Positions 51,055-59,471 of a stretch of 64,000 nucleotides of DNA are shown here, one piece after another (position 1 is the first letter of the stretch; each line of letters starts with the position of its first letter). The position numbers and the translations under genes are program-made. A model generated the notes under the pieces. The model searched no databases and was not told where the DNA came from. It was given only the letters and a program-made list of their open reading frames with translations. Source of the DNA: an uncultured bacterium (lineage in GTDB: Bacteria > Bacillota_I > Bacilli_A > RFN20 > CAG-826); the NCBI GenBank assembly GCA_949296775.1, contig CASFQA010000002.1, positions 312,313-376,312 on the forward strand, given 5' to 3'.

Positions 51055-54000
51055 ATGCGTAAGAAACCAATTTGGCTGGCCTTAAGCCTGTTGGGCTTGG
51101 CCCTTGGGTCCTGCGACCCCGCCCTCCCGTCCTATTCCTCCTCTTCCCCCGGCTCCTCGAGCGAGACCTCCTCATCGGACAGCGAGCCGGTGAGCGTCGT
51201 CTCTAACGAATTGATCTCGGAAAGCGACGGGGTCCGGACGTATAAAATCGTCTTCTCCGACGGGACCGAGACCGTCTACTCGGTCAAAGACGGGGCCGAT
51301 GGGGCCAAAGGCCCAGACGGGACCTATATCGTCGAGGTCAAGAAGACCGGGAGCGAAGGCAATGTCGACACCTACACCATCTATTTGACCAACGGGACCA
51401 CCTTCACCTTCACCGTGACCAATGGGACGGCAGCGGAACCATCCGATAAAGTAACGGTCAGTTTCGATGCCAACGGAGGGAAACTTGAGACCACGACTAT
51501 CGAAGTCGAAAAAGGGTCGACAACCGAGCTTCCAATCCCGACTAGGAACGGCTATACATTCCTTGGCTGGTATACCGAGAAGCGGATCGATTCCGCTTGT
51601 TATAACAATACGACTCCGATAAGCGCGGACGTCACTTTGATTGCTCGCTGGACCCCCATAGGCGGGGATTGGACGACGGTTCAAAGCTATTTGGTCAGCG
51701 ACATGAATTCGACCTACTACTCCTCTCTCCTTTCGGTTGAGCAAACGTATGAGTACGAAGGGGAATTCAATGATTTTATTCTTCGCTTGATGTTCGCTTC
51801 CAATGATCCGGAAGGTTCGCTTATCAAAGAGGAATTCGATGCCTGGTTTGAATCCTTGCCTGTTCTTGATGATATCAAGACCTATGTTTTAACCGATTAC
51901 GAGGAGGATTTGGCTGCTTTTGAATCCAATGCCGGTTTATCCCCGACTTATGTCGATGGGTTTAGGGCGATATTGGATGAAGGGAAGGCCGCTCAAACCA
52001 TCGGTGAGCTGAACGCCGCCATGAGCCGCCTCAGTAATGCGTCAACGTTTATTCGGCAAGTAACCAACGCCCAAACCAATCTCGAGCAGGGCACTGCTTT
52101 CTACCAAACGGCGAAAGAATTGCTTTCCTCCGCTTTATCTGGATACGAAGGATTCCCGATCGATTTGAGAGGATTTGCAGAAGTTTTCCGGAACATCTTT
52201 CAAAAACTTGGCGAGAGTAATTTCGATACCAGCGCATTGGAAGGCGAGTTCGAATCGGCTTTGGAATCGCATAATTCCTCGGGATCTTTGTTCGAAGCGG
52301 TCAATCAGCTTTCACGATATCTTCGCAATTATCTCACCGCTTATCAGGAATCTTATTATTACTTAGAGGGAATCGGATCGATCATCCAGCCTTTCTTGAA
52401 TGACTATTCGGACATTCCCTCGTCCTTGCCTGAATTGCGGGATGCTTATTTCGCGATGATGGAGGACTTCCCCCTCGTTTTGGCTGAGGTCGAGCAATAT
52501 GTCGGTTCGCTCCAAACCGTGACCGTCATCCTTGATTATCCTTTTGCCCCGGGCGTTTACCCTTATGGGACTTCGGTATTCGTCGGATCAGGGGAAACGA
52601 TTGATCTGGCCAATCAGATTTATAGCTTCCCTGGATATGAACTGACCGGCCTTTATACCGACGCCAACTGCGAAACGCTTTATAACGACGGCAGTTACGT
52701 AATTGATGAGAACGCCCCGACTCTTTATGTCGGGTATGAGCTCGTTGATGAGTCGGCCGCCTACGATGCTATCAAGCAATTCGGCTATGACTATTTCCCG
52801 ATGCTTGAGCAATGGACGGTCGATGAGCGGGTCGAGTCTTATCGCGATCAAGGACTGGAAGCGGCCCTCGAAGGGCTATATCAGTTAGCCAACGAGCATA
52901 CCGATGCCGTCAGCAATTACTTCTGGGATGCCTACGATCAGTATCAAAGCGAATCCGGCAATTACCCGGATATCGACGCCTCGGCGGAATTGCAAACGCT
53001 TGAGTCCTTATTAGGCGAGCTGGGGGCTTATCTCGATAATGGGGCAAGTGACCTCCCCTCCTTTAAGGAGTTGTATGCGTCCTTGATGGATGCTCTGGCT
53101 AATCTCGCCGGTTTGTTCATCTTCGATTCCTTGAATGATCCGAATTTCGATTATTTGAAACAGGAATCAATCGAATTGTTTGAAAATAAATTCCAGGCGT
53201 TATCGATTGATTATCCATGCGATGTTTCCGGCCAATACTCCGCTTTCCATGATTTCATCCTCGATCGGTATGAGGAAGCAAGCGATTATTGGCAAATCGA
53301 CGAATTGGACAGTATCGCCGATAGCTTCCTGTCTTTAATTGGCCTCAGTAGCAGCTCCTATCACGATGTGCTGAACGCTTTCATCGATGGGCTTCATAAG
53401 CTCAATTATTATTCCTCTGGGGAAGCCATGAGCGATCGCTTCAATCAAATCATCGTGTCCCTAGAGGAACTTCGGGGTGGGCATTACACCCCGGAGGAAA
53501 TGTTTGAGGCGATGTATGCGGCCGCCGAGTCGGCGTTGTCGATATATGAAGACGTTCAATCCGCCGTCGGGCTTGATGTTTCCGTTCGCCAAGTCTTTCC
53601 CTTTGAATCGGTGCTCATCGCTTCCGGCTCGATGGTGAATTCGCCAATACCGGCGTTTGGCGATTTTTCGGCGATGGAACAATACGCCATCCCGGGTTAT
53701 GAGATATCCGGCATATATGCCGATGAGGCGCTGAGCGAGCTCATCAGCGACGATCCAATTTACGAATTCGGCGAGATCTTGGATAAACAAACGGTTTACC
53801 TTACCTATGAGTTAGTCGATTGGAAGTCGGCGGTGCCGGCTTTGCAAAAAGCCTATGAACGGTTATTCGGCTCAGCGATCGACGACTTGCTCGAATACGG
53901 CTTTGCAACCCAAGAGGAAGTAGACTCGGTCGTCGCCTCCCTTTCCTCCATCGAATCCGAACAAGCGTATTTAGCGGCCGTCGATGAATTCGAATCATTC

Positions 54001-54207
54001 CATCTGAAGACCATGGGGCGGCAGATGGCGGCCCAGGTTGAATATATGATTGATCAGGCCGCGGCCATATACTGCTATGCGCCGGAGATGGCGGAAATTG
54101 AGTACTACGCCAATCTGTTCTTGACTATTTCGAGCACCGAGGATTTCTACGCCGCCCAAGAAGCGACGATGAATTGGTTCTACGCAGTTTACCCAAGCGC
54201 CAATTAG
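51055..54207 (+). CDS. Large InlB-repeat surface lipoprotein (paralogue B)
   Basis: 1050 aa from the ATG at 51055 (GAGGT ribosome-binding site overlapping the previous stop). Signal peptide ends in LALGSC (Cys20), then a serine-rich linker. One KIVFSDGTETVYSVKDGADG unit, a TYTIYLTNGTTFTFTVTNG unit, and an InlB-type repeat (VTVSFDANGGKLETT to LIARWT) mirror paralogue A. The rest is acidic, with several modules that end in GYELTGLYTDANCETLYNDG or GYEISGIYADEALSELISDD, so this module is internally duplicated. Probable adhesin or host/matrix-binding protein; the ligand is unknown. Confidence 0.82.
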   Translation: MRKKPIWLALSLLGLALGSCDPALPSYSSSSPGSSSETSSSDSEPVSVVSNELISESDGVRTYKIVFSDGTETVYSVKDGADGAKGPDGTYIVEVKKTGSEGNVDTYTIYLTNGTTFTFTVTNGTAAEPSDKVTVSFDANGGKLETTTIEVEKGSTTELPIPTRNGYTFLGWYTEKRIDSACYNNTTPISADVTLIARWTPIGGDWTTVQSYLVSDMNSTYYSSLLSVEQTYEYEGEFNDFILRLMFASNDPEGSLIKEEFDAWFESLPVLDDIKTYVLTDYEEDLAAFESNAGLSPTYVDGFRAILDEGKAAQTIGELNAAMSRLSNASTFIRQVTNAQTNLEQGTAFYQTAKELLSSALSGYEGFPIDLRGFAEVFRNIFQKLGESNFDTSALEGEFESALESHNSSGSLFEAVNQLSRYLRNYLTAYQESYYYLEGIGSIIQPFLNDYSDIPSSLPELRDAYFAMMEDFPLVLAEVEQYVGSLQTVTVILDYPFAPGVYPYGTSVFVGSGETIDLANQIYSFPGYELTGLYTDANCETLYNDGSYVIDENAPTLYVGYELVDESAAYDAIKQFGYDYFPMLEQWTVDERVESYRDQGLEAALEGLYQLANEHTDAVSNYFWDAYDQYQSESGNYPDIDASAELQTLESLLGELGAYLDNGASDLPSFKELYASLMDALANLAGLFIFDSLNDPNFDYLKQESIELFENKFQALSIDYPCDVSGQYSAFHDFILDRYEEASDYWQIDELDSIADSFLSLIGLSSSSYHDVLNAFIDGLHKLNYYSSGEAMSDRFNQIIVSLEELRGGHYTPEEMFEAMYAAAESALSIYEDVQSAVGLDVSVRQVFPFESVLIASGSMVNSPIPAFGDFSAMEQYAIPGYEISGIYADEALSELISDDPIYEFGEILDKQTVYLTYELVDWKSAVPALQKAYERLFGSAIDDLLEYGFATQEEVDSVVASLSSIESEQAYLAAVDEFESFHLKTMGRQMAAQVEYMIDQAAAIYCYAPEMAEIEYYANLFLTISSTEDFYAAQEATMNWFYAVYPSAN

Positions 54208-54372
54208 AGAAACTTGGCGGGCGGGGAGATTGTTAATGAGGGTTTGCAAAGTCGTCCTCACCTAAATGCCTCGGTCGTGGATTTTTGGCGAAAAACCTCA
54301 TACTAAAATGAATTTTCTCTTTTTGCCCCTTTAGGGCAGTGCTATATTTACGCACGGAAATAGGAGTTTCTT

Positions 54373-55094
54373 ATGGGAAGACATTTTGAAGTCAGGGCCG
54401 CGGCCATGGCGGCGACCGCCAAAGCCAAGTCGGCTATCTACATGCGGGCCTCGAAGGAGATTTATGCCGCCGCGAAATCGGGCGAGCCCGATCCGAATTC
54501 GAACTTAGCGCTTCGCAGCGCCATCGAAAAGTACCGCAAACTTTGCCCGAAAGACGTCATTGACCGGGCGATCGAGAAAGCCAAAGGCGGCGATGCGGTC
54601 GCTTATATCCCGGGCCGTTATGAGTTCATGGGGCCGGGGGGAAGCAATATCATCGTCGATACCCTCACCGATAACGTCAACCGGGCGCTTGTCACCGTGA
54701 GGACCATCTGCACCCGCAAGGGGGCGAAGATGGCTTCGGTCGCTTATAACTTCGAGCTTATAACTTCGAACATCTCGGCGTTTTGAATTTCAAAGGCGTG
54801 GAGGAAAGCGCGGTCGAGGAATGCTTGGTCCTTGGCGACGTCGATGTCCGTTCGGTCACGATCGACGAATCGGGCGAGATTGAAGTCCATGTCGCGCCTT
54901 CGGATTTGGAGAAGGCCAAGGAATTGCTCAAAGACCTTGGGGTTGCCGATTACGACCGGGCCGAGACCACCATGTATCCGAATGAGTGGATTGAGGTCGA
55001 TGAGGAAGCGAAGGCCAAACTCAAAGCTATGCTTGATGAGCTCGATGAGGCCGAGGATGTTCAAGCCGTTTATACCAACGTCGACAACATCTAA
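54373..55094 (+). pseudogene. yebC: YebC/PmpR family protein, frame broken by a 14-bp tandem duplication
   Basis: The first frame (54373-54786) carries the YebC N-terminal and central parts: RHFEVRAAAMAATAKAKS, an NSNLALRSAIEKYR segment and the GGSNIIVDTLTDNVNRAL block. At 54742-54769 the 14-mer GCTTATAACTTCGA occurs twice in tandem. Removing one copy restores VAYNFEHLGVLNFKGVEES and joins it in frame to the second frame (to 55094), giving a normal ~235-residue protein. With the duplication, the first frame ends at TGA 54784-54786, overlapping a TTG at 54783 as TTGA. YebC proteins ease translation of proline stretches or act as regulators, and the gene is rarely lost. Confidence 0.9.
54742..54769 (+). 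repeat. 14-bp tandem duplication inside yebC
   Basis: GCTTATAACTTCGA at 54742-54755 and again at 54756-54769, perfect and adjacent. It shifts the yebC frame. Confidence 0.97.
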
Positions 55095-55113
55095 TCTTTG
55101 CTTAGCTCAATTG

Positions 55114-55138
55114 GGGTCAGCGGATGCTGGCCCTTTTT
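55114..55138 (+). terminator. Terminator downstream of yebC
   Basis: GGGTCAGC (55114-55121) pairs with GCTGGCCC (55126-55133, one G-T pair) around GGAT, followed by TTTTT. Confidence 0.85.
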
Positions 55139-55167
55139 GTTTCGATTGCATCGAAGGAAAATAGTTA

Positions 55168-55213
55168 CTTGTCCACTTGAAAAAGATTGCTTGCCCACTA
55201 CTTAGTGGTCAAG
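55168..55213. repeat. CTTGNCCAC half-sites and an 11-bp inverted repeat
   Basis: CTTGTCCAC starts near 55168 and CTTGCCCACTA at 55190, 22 bp apart. The second forms an inverted repeat with TAGTGGTCAAG (55203-55213) with one mismatch and a 2-nt centre. Operator-like, but no nearby accessory gene explains it. Confidence 0.55.
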
Positions 55214-55478
55214 CTGGTTTTGCTCTTGTGACCAAGAAGACTATTTTGCGTTTTAAGCTTAAGGAAACCTCTTAATCTCCATTAGGAAGCTAAGTTTTCG
55301 TTCCTGCTTAAAATACATTGTAACGCATTGAAAAAATTCAAAAAGATAAATAAATAATTTTTGTTGATTTCATACACGCATACGCGGATAATACTAGCCG
55401 GCACTACTTTGAACGAGTAAACCCCGGTAAAGTTGAATGTTCGAGAAAAGTCGCTAACTACGACAGAAGGAGAAACAA

Positions 55479-55922
55479 ATGCAGCGTCAAACCACGATGG
55501 CCAAGACTAGCGAAGTGAAACGCAACTGGTACCTAGTCGATGCCACTGACATCCCGCTTGGCCGCCTCGCTTCTAAGATCGCGGTCATCCTCATGGGCAA
55601 AGATAAGCCCACCTACACCCCGCACGTCGACTGTGGGGACAACATCGTCGTCATCAACGCCGGCAAGGTCAAACTCACCGGCAACGATCCGGCCCACAAG
55701 AAAAACTACTACAACGTCTCCGGCTACAACGGCGGCCTCCGCACCCGTTCGGCTGGGGTCATGCTCAAGGACTACCCGGTCGAGATGATCGAGCGCTCGG
55801 TCTGGGGCATGCTTCCGAAGGGCCCGCTTGGTCGGAAGATGATCAAGAAGCTTCACGTCTATGCCGATGACAAGCACGAACAATCGGCTCAGAACCCGGT
55901 CGTCCTCGACCTTAGCAAGTAA
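55479..55922 (+). CDS. rplM: 50S ribosomal protein L13
   Basis: 147 aa. Early assembly protein of the large subunit. The start [60 protein letters not shown], and [20 protein letters not shown] are the usual blocks. AGAAGGAG ribosome-binding site 55465-55472. Followed by rpsI after 11 bp, the universal rplM-rpsI pair. Confidence 0.98.
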   Translation: MQRQTTMAKTSEVKRNWYLVDATDIPLGRLASKIAVILMGKDKPTYTPHVDCGDNIVVINAGKVKLTGNDPAHKKNYYNVSGYNGGLRTRSAGVMLKDYPVEMIERSVWGMLPKGPLGRKMIKKLHVYADDKHEQSAQNPVVLDLSK

Positions 55923-55933
55923 GGAGAAAACAG

Positions 55934-56323
55934 ATGGCTGAAAACAAATATTATGGAACCGGCCGCCGCAAATCGGCCGTGGCCCGTGTCTACGTCAGCG
56001 CCGGTAAAGGCAAGATCACCATCAACGGCAAAGACGTGAACGAATACATGCCGTTCCCGACCCTCGTCCTCAACCTCAAGCAGCCGCTCGCCCTCGTCAA
56101 CGGGGAAGCCCGTTACGATGTCGAGGCCAGCGTCGCCGGTGGGGGATTCACCGGTCAGGCCGAAGCGGTTCGGCTTGGCATCGCCCGCGCCCTCCTCGAG
56201 GCCGGCGAAGATCGGAAGACCCTCAAGGTCGCCGGCATGCTCACCCGCAACGCGAAGAGCAAAGAACGGAAGAAATACGGTCTTAAAGGCGCCCGTCGCG
56301 CTCCGCAGTTCTCGAAGCGTTAA
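55934..56323 (+). CDS. rpsI: 30S ribosomal protein S9
   Basis: 129 aa. Small-subunit protein whose C-terminal SKR tail reaches the P-site tRNA. The [16 protein letters not shown] start, the [20 protein letters not shown] block and the C-terminal RAPQFSKR are intact. AAGGAG ribosome-binding site overlaps the rplM stop region. Terminator follows. Confidence 0.98.
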   Translation: MAENKYYGTGRRKSAVARVYVSAGKGKITINGKDVNEYMPFPTLVLNLKQPLALVNGEARYDVEASVAGGGFTGQAEAVRLGIARALLEAGEDRKTLKVAGMLTRNAKSKERKKYGLKGARRAPQFSKR

Positions 56324-56344
56324 TCCGCTTTATCCAGAACCCTC

Positions 56345-56377
56345 AACCTCCCTTGGATTATACTGGGGAGGTTTTTT
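56345..56377 (+). terminator. Terminator of rplM-rpsI
   Basis: AACCTCCC (56345-56352) pairs with GGGAGGTT (56366-56373), followed by TTTT; it could also serve the convergent hipT on the minus strand. Confidence 0.85.
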
Positions 56378-56380
56378 GAT

Positions 56381-57316
56381 TTAGGGTTTCAGTTGGCTGA
56401 TCCGCGTCTTTATAAGTTGCCCAAAAGCCTCTTTCGCGTGTGGGCTAAGCGGGGAATCGTCGATTTGCGCTAAAGCGGCTTTCAGTTTGCCGACCAGCCG
56501 ATTAATCAATCGGTCGATAAGGTTTTCGTCAAGGCCGATATATTTTCCGAAGGCTTGGAAATCACCAAACCGAAGATTGGTGTTTTTGCCATTTAACGTT
56601 AAAGCCATCTCCTTTTGCTGGGCGATTATCTCCGCGGGCAGAAGGTCATAAAATGGAGCCAAAACATAACGACCGTTTTCCTTGATTAAGGAAAAGTTCT
56701 TTAAGTGCATGTCGGTGTTGCCGACCATATAGGAAAAGAGAATGACGAGGAAATACCGGATCGCGGCGATTTGCCCTTGCTGGCAATATCTGGCGATGAC
56801 CCGGCGGAACGCCCCTTCATAGGAGCCTTGGTATTTGTATTCGGAGGGGAAGAGGGATAGTTGGCAAAAATCCTCCATGGCGACCTTTTTGATGCCGTCA
56901 CGGTCGATCCGCCGGCAAAGGTAGGTCAGCTCGCCCGGTTTGATTCGAACCAAACCATGGGGGACGACGGGCAATCCGCATTCCTCGGCCAAGAGCATCG
57001 TCGTTTGCTCGTATTCGGGCAATTCGGGGTAGGATGGCGATTGAGGCTTGATGATGTAGCCGGGCATGGCGGAGGCGAGGGTGAATCCGATCCTGTTTCC
57101 TTTGCGCCCCAAGCCGGCGGAGAACTTTGGCTGGACCCCGCTTAAAGAATGGTGGTGGGACAAAAAGAAGGCGATGAGCTCATCGATCTCCTTGTTCAGA
57201 AGGGAGAAATCGGGGAAAACGGCGGTATGGAAGAACCGCTTGATACAGGAGGGATGCCAACCCCCTTGGTCCCGGCCCTCAATCGGCTTGCCGCAGCAAA
57301 GGCATGTTCTACTCAT
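56381..57316 (-). CDS. hipT: HipT-like serine/threonine kinase toxin
   Basis: 311 aa. HipA-fold kinase lacking the usual N-terminal subdomain, which here is the separate upstream gene. It begins with MSRTCLCCGKPIEG, a cysteine pair seen in HipT. The Gly-rich loop has Ser57-Leu58-Ser59 (SLSGVQPKFSAG), the same spacing as the autophosphorylated SIS motif of E. coli HipT. Catalytic Asp203 is in VGNTDMHLKNFS, and metal-binding Asp225 in FYDLLPAE. HipT of E. coli O127 phosphorylates TrpS; the target here is unknown. Start 57316 overlaps hipS by 8 bp. Confidence 0.85.
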   Translation of the reverse strand: MSRTCLCCGKPIEGRDQGGWHPSCIKRFFHTAVFPDFSLLNKEIDELIAFFLSHHHSLSGVQPKFSAGLGRKGNRIGFTLASAMPGYIIKPQSPSYPELPEYEQTTMLLAEECGLPVVPHGLVRIKPGELTYLCRRIDRDGIKKVAMEDFCQLSLFPSEYKYQGSYEGAFRRVIARYCQQGQIAAIRYFLVILFSYMVGNTDMHLKNFSLIKENGRYVLAPFYDLLPAEIIAQQKEMALTLNGKNTNLRFGDFQAFGKYIGLDENLIDRLINRLVGKLKAALAQIDDSPLSPHAKEAFGQLIKTRISQLKP

Positions 57317-57635
57317 CTTTGACCTCAACGACCGATACGTTGCCGATGGCGTCTTTCCCAAATCGCAGTAAGAGGCCCATTCGGTCCAAGGGATTCAATC
57401 CCCATTTCCTGGTGGCGATTTCCAATAAGTAACCCTCCGGTATCAAACCGTCAAAGAAGGGAAAGAGGTAGGCCGATTCGTATTTATCTTTTGATAATGG
57501 CAAGGTCAGGCTGACCGGTTGGGCGGTAGGGCTAGAACGGTACCATTCGTCATAGGCAAAGACGAAGCCGTCCTCACCTTGAGTCAGCTTGCCGGCCTTT
57601 TGATCATCGACGTAGACCCAGGCGTTCCTATTCAT
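57309..57635 (-). CDS. hipS: HipS-like antitoxin (HipA N-terminal domain as a separate protein)
   Basis: 108 aa. It matches the N-terminal subdomain of HipA kinases: AWVYVDDQKAGKLTQGEDG, FAYDEWYRSSPTAQPVSLTL, the FPFFDGLIPEGYLLEIATRK segment, and LLLRFGKDAIGNVSVV. As a stand-alone gene between hipB and hipT it corresponds to HipS, which neutralises the kinase in HipBST systems. Overlaps hipB and hipT by 8 bp each, so the three are translated together. Confidence 0.85.
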   Translation of the reverse strand: MNRNAWVYVDDQKAGKLTQGEDGFVFAYDEWYRSSPTAQPVSLTLPLSKDKYESAYLFPFFDGLIPEGYLLEIATRKWGLNPLDRMGLLLRFGKDAIGNVSVVEVKDE

Positions 57636-57834
57636 TCTTTATCTCCATCGGGCCTAGTTGATAGCCGAAGACTCGGAGCACGTCATTGACCTTATCGAGA
57701 CGGAGGCCGCTTTTCCCGTTTTCCAGTTGGCTGATGAATTTCATGCTGACGTTGGCGTATAAGGCGAGGTCCTCCTGCTTAATGCCATTTTGTTTCCGAA
57801 TATCGGCGATGAATTTCCCTAATTCTTTGGACAT
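57628..57834 (-). CDS. hipB: HipB-like XRE-family antitoxin/repressor
   Basis: 68 aa. Helix-turn-helix of the Cro/CI (XRE) class: FIADIRKQNGIKQEDLALYA then VSMKFISQLENGKSGLRLDK, almost the whole protein. Shorter than E. coli HipB (about 70 versus 100 residues), with no C-terminal extension. It heads the operon and starts at the edge of the first operator copy (57835-57856), so it very likely represses its own transcription. Confidence 0.88.
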   Translation of the reverse strand: MSKELGKFIADIRKQNGIKQEDLALYANVSMKFISQLENGKSGLRLDKVNDVLRVFGYQLGPMEIKNE

Positions 57835-57907
57835 AATATTACCAATCGGTTATATATAAGCACAATTCTCAATAAAGCGAAAGAGAATATTACCAATCGG
57901 TTATATA
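57835..57907 (-). promoter_or_regulatory. hipBST operator pair and promoter
   Basis: A 22-bp sequence with core ACCAATCGGT (imperfect palindrome) occurs at 57835-57856 and again at 57886-57907, identical over 22 bp and 51 bp apart (about five helical turns). On the minus strand TATA-rich sequence inside the proximal copy provides the -10 region, so binding would block transcription. Confidence 0.85.
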
Positions 57908-57940
57908 AAGATGAAATTTTGAGATTTGCTGGCCGTGTTC

Positions 57941-58267
57941 CTAATCGAGCCAAGCCAGCTCCGGCTCGACTTCCCAGAAGCCTTTCCCGTCCCAGATTGG
58001 GGCTTTGAGGAACTTCTCCCGGAGGGCGTCCTCGTTCTCGGCAACCAGGAACTGCTCGCTGAAGTCGGCTAGGTCGCCGGTCTCATCGAGGATGTCTTCA
58101 TAACGTTTGTCGTCGATGTTCTTTGCCCGCCACTTCATGATGCGGAGGTGCATCCCCTCATTATCGTTCCAACTGTCGAGGAAGTGGATGTAGCCGTGGT
58201 AATAGATGGTGGCGTCCTGATTCCACCAGCCGGTGTCTAGGAAATGTTCTAAATCATTTTTTGTCAT
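57941..58267 (-). CDS. Small acidic protein, hypothetical
   Basis: 108 aa from the ATG at 58267, chosen because the GGAGG ribosome-binding site is 9 nt away; the in-frame TTG at 58273 is too close. The protein is acidic and rich in Trp and Asp (DTGWWNQDATIYYHGYIHFL, ending FWEVEPELAWLD), single-domain, with no signal peptide. It overlaps the next upstream gene by 14 bp. Size, acidity and pairing resemble immunity or antitoxin proteins, but no family was recognised. Confidence 0.65.
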   Translation of the reverse strand: MTKNDLEHFLDTGWWNQDATIYYHGYIHFLDSWNDNEGMHLRIMKWRAKNIDDKRYEDILDETGDLADFSEQFLVAENEDALREKFLKAPIWDGKGFWEVEPELAWLD

Positions 58268-58649
58268 ATCCAATGTCCTCCAAGTAATGCTTGTATTTTG
58301 CTTCGATTTCAGCGGTTATTAATTGTGCGGGACTATGGGTCAAGCCCCCTTTCTTATACACGTGCATATGCCATATGGGATCCTTTCTATTCCCGTTGTT
58401 TAGTTTTGCCTCAGGGTGATAAGCGATCTCAATTATCGGCATGTTATTCTCGTCATACACCCGTAAGGCTTTGAATTTGCCTTCGCGGCGGATGACGTAT
58501 ACCGCATTCGGAGAATGAGAATAGTCAGGCATTGTGTGATGGGTGCCAAAACCTTCAATAACTTTTTCGCCGTGGCGAAGCACATCGACGGTGGAATACT
58601 CGTCGTCCATGATGCGCCCATTTCGGGCGACCGATCCTCTTGAAGCCAT
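58254..58649 (-). CDS. Hypothetical protein, possible toxin partner of the 57941 gene
   Basis: 131 aa behind a strong AAGGAGG ribosome-binding site. A flexible N-terminus (ASRGSVARNGRIMDDEYSTV) precedes a compact basic domain with several His residues (FGTHHTMPDYSHSP, IAYHPEAKLNNGNRKDPIWH, MHVYKKGGLTHSP). The domain style resembles small nuclease-type toxin domains found at the ends of polymorphic toxins, but I recognise no family. It is coupled to the small acidic gene downstream and lies next to a HipBST operon. Confidence 0.6.
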   Translation of the reverse strand: MASRGSVARNGRIMDDEYSTVDVLRHGEKVIEGFGTHHTMPDYSHSPNAVYVIRREGKFKALRVYDENNMPIIEIAYHPEAKLNNGNRKDPIWHMHVYKKGGLTHSPAQLITAEIEAKYKHYLEDIGYDKK

Positions 58650-58665
58650 TTACATAGCCTCCTTA

Positions 58666-59034
58666 TTATTTGAAGTACTTATGTTGGGCTTCTTTTTGCG
58701 AGGTTCGTAACCGAAGGAATTTGAATGAGGGATGATATAGATATCTTCCGGCATCCCTTGTATTTTTTTGCCCAACACAAATTTGCTTTGAGTACGGGAA
58801 TCTTCGCCTCAGTTCCCAAAGTCCTGCGAAAAATAAAGGACGGCATTCGTCGTTGTTTACGCCTAAGGTTGATATAAAGAAAGTTGATCCATCGCGCAAT
58901 CCAGCAAAACAAATATCGTATGTGTCCTTGTCAACCCATCCGACGGTTGGGTAGACCTTAATTCCATAGCTTTGGATAAATCTTCCAAACCACCTAGATT
59001 TGCCGGCTGCCTGAATTATTGACCAGCGGCTCAT
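58666..59034 (-). pseudogene. DUF4417-like C-terminal fragment
   Basis: 122 codons. The segment RWFGRFIQSYGIKVYPTVGW, then DICFAGLRDGSTFFISTLGV and a C-terminal FPYSKQICVGQ, fits the C-terminal half of DUF4417 proteins, which are common on phages and plasmids. The N-terminal half (before the RNRW-type motif) is absent; upstream sequence is a different, GC-rich frame. It is therefore probably a remnant of a mobile-element gene, although the ATG at 59034 would allow expression. Confidence 0.6.
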
Positions 59035-59203
59035 CCCGGGGCGCGTTCCTCGGCGACCCCGAGTCGGAAACGCAGTCCTCCAGAAAGGACGGGAACTGGT
59101 CCTCCACGGCCTCGTTGACCGCCTGCTCGGCGGCTTTCCTCATCAGCACGATGGCAGGCGAAAGGGCTTCCTGGCCCGGCGTTTTTGCATTAGAATCGCT
59201 CAT
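58994..59203 (-). CDS. Short hypothetical protein or N-terminal remnant
   Basis: 69 aa from the ATG at 59203, behind AAGGAGAAAGC. The peptide is acidic with one helical stretch (IVLMRKAAEQAVNEAVEDQF). It overlaps the DUF4417 fragment by 41 bp in another frame and is more GC-rich than it. It may be a small real gene or the joined start of a rearranged one. No family recognised. Confidence 0.35.
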   Translation of the reverse strand: MSDSNAKTPGQEALSPAIVLMRKAAEQAVNEAVEDQFPSFLEDCVSDSGSPRNAPRDEPLVNNSGSRQI

Positions 59204-59271
59204 GTAGCTTTCTCCTTTTTGGTGCAACAGCAAGGATAGAAGGCTACATATTAGGCTTCAAGCCCGGGCCG

Positions 59272-59287
59272 CCACCCCTAGGGGTGG
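59272..59287. repeat. Perfect 16-bp palindrome
   Basis: CCACCCCTAGGGGTGG, centred at 59279/59280, between the island remnant and the sigma operon. It could be a binding site or a recombination end; no T-run follows. Confidence 0.6.
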
Positions 59288-59471
59288 GATGAGACCGGCT
59301 TTTCTCTTACACAACATTTATCCGTGGTCCCATGGGTTTTGGCGCCGGCGGTTGATTTAAGCTCCCTCGAGGCTTGAGGCGGATTTCTTTCCAACGGTCT
59401 TTTGGCCCAGTCGGGGTTTTGGTTGTTCTCCCATATATAAATGAGCGTCTTTTTATCCAAATGTTTGTTTT

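Larger units (their letters stand above)
55095..55478. other. Intergenic region upstream of rplM, including a possible r-protein leader
   Basis: 384 bp. It holds the yebC terminator, an inverted-repeat cluster (55168-55213), an A/T-rich stretch (about 55310-55375) likely to contain the promoter, and a GC-richer 90-nt segment (about 55390-55470) right before rplM. That segment could be the 5' leader where L13 acts on its own mRNA in Bacillota; I could not verify the L13-leader fold by eye. Confidence 0.4.

Noticed and set aside
59278..59460. 60-codon minus-strand frame upstream of the sigma operon
   Set aside because: TTG start, no ribosome-binding site, low-complexity sequence, and it spans a perfect palindrome and borders the ECF promoter region.
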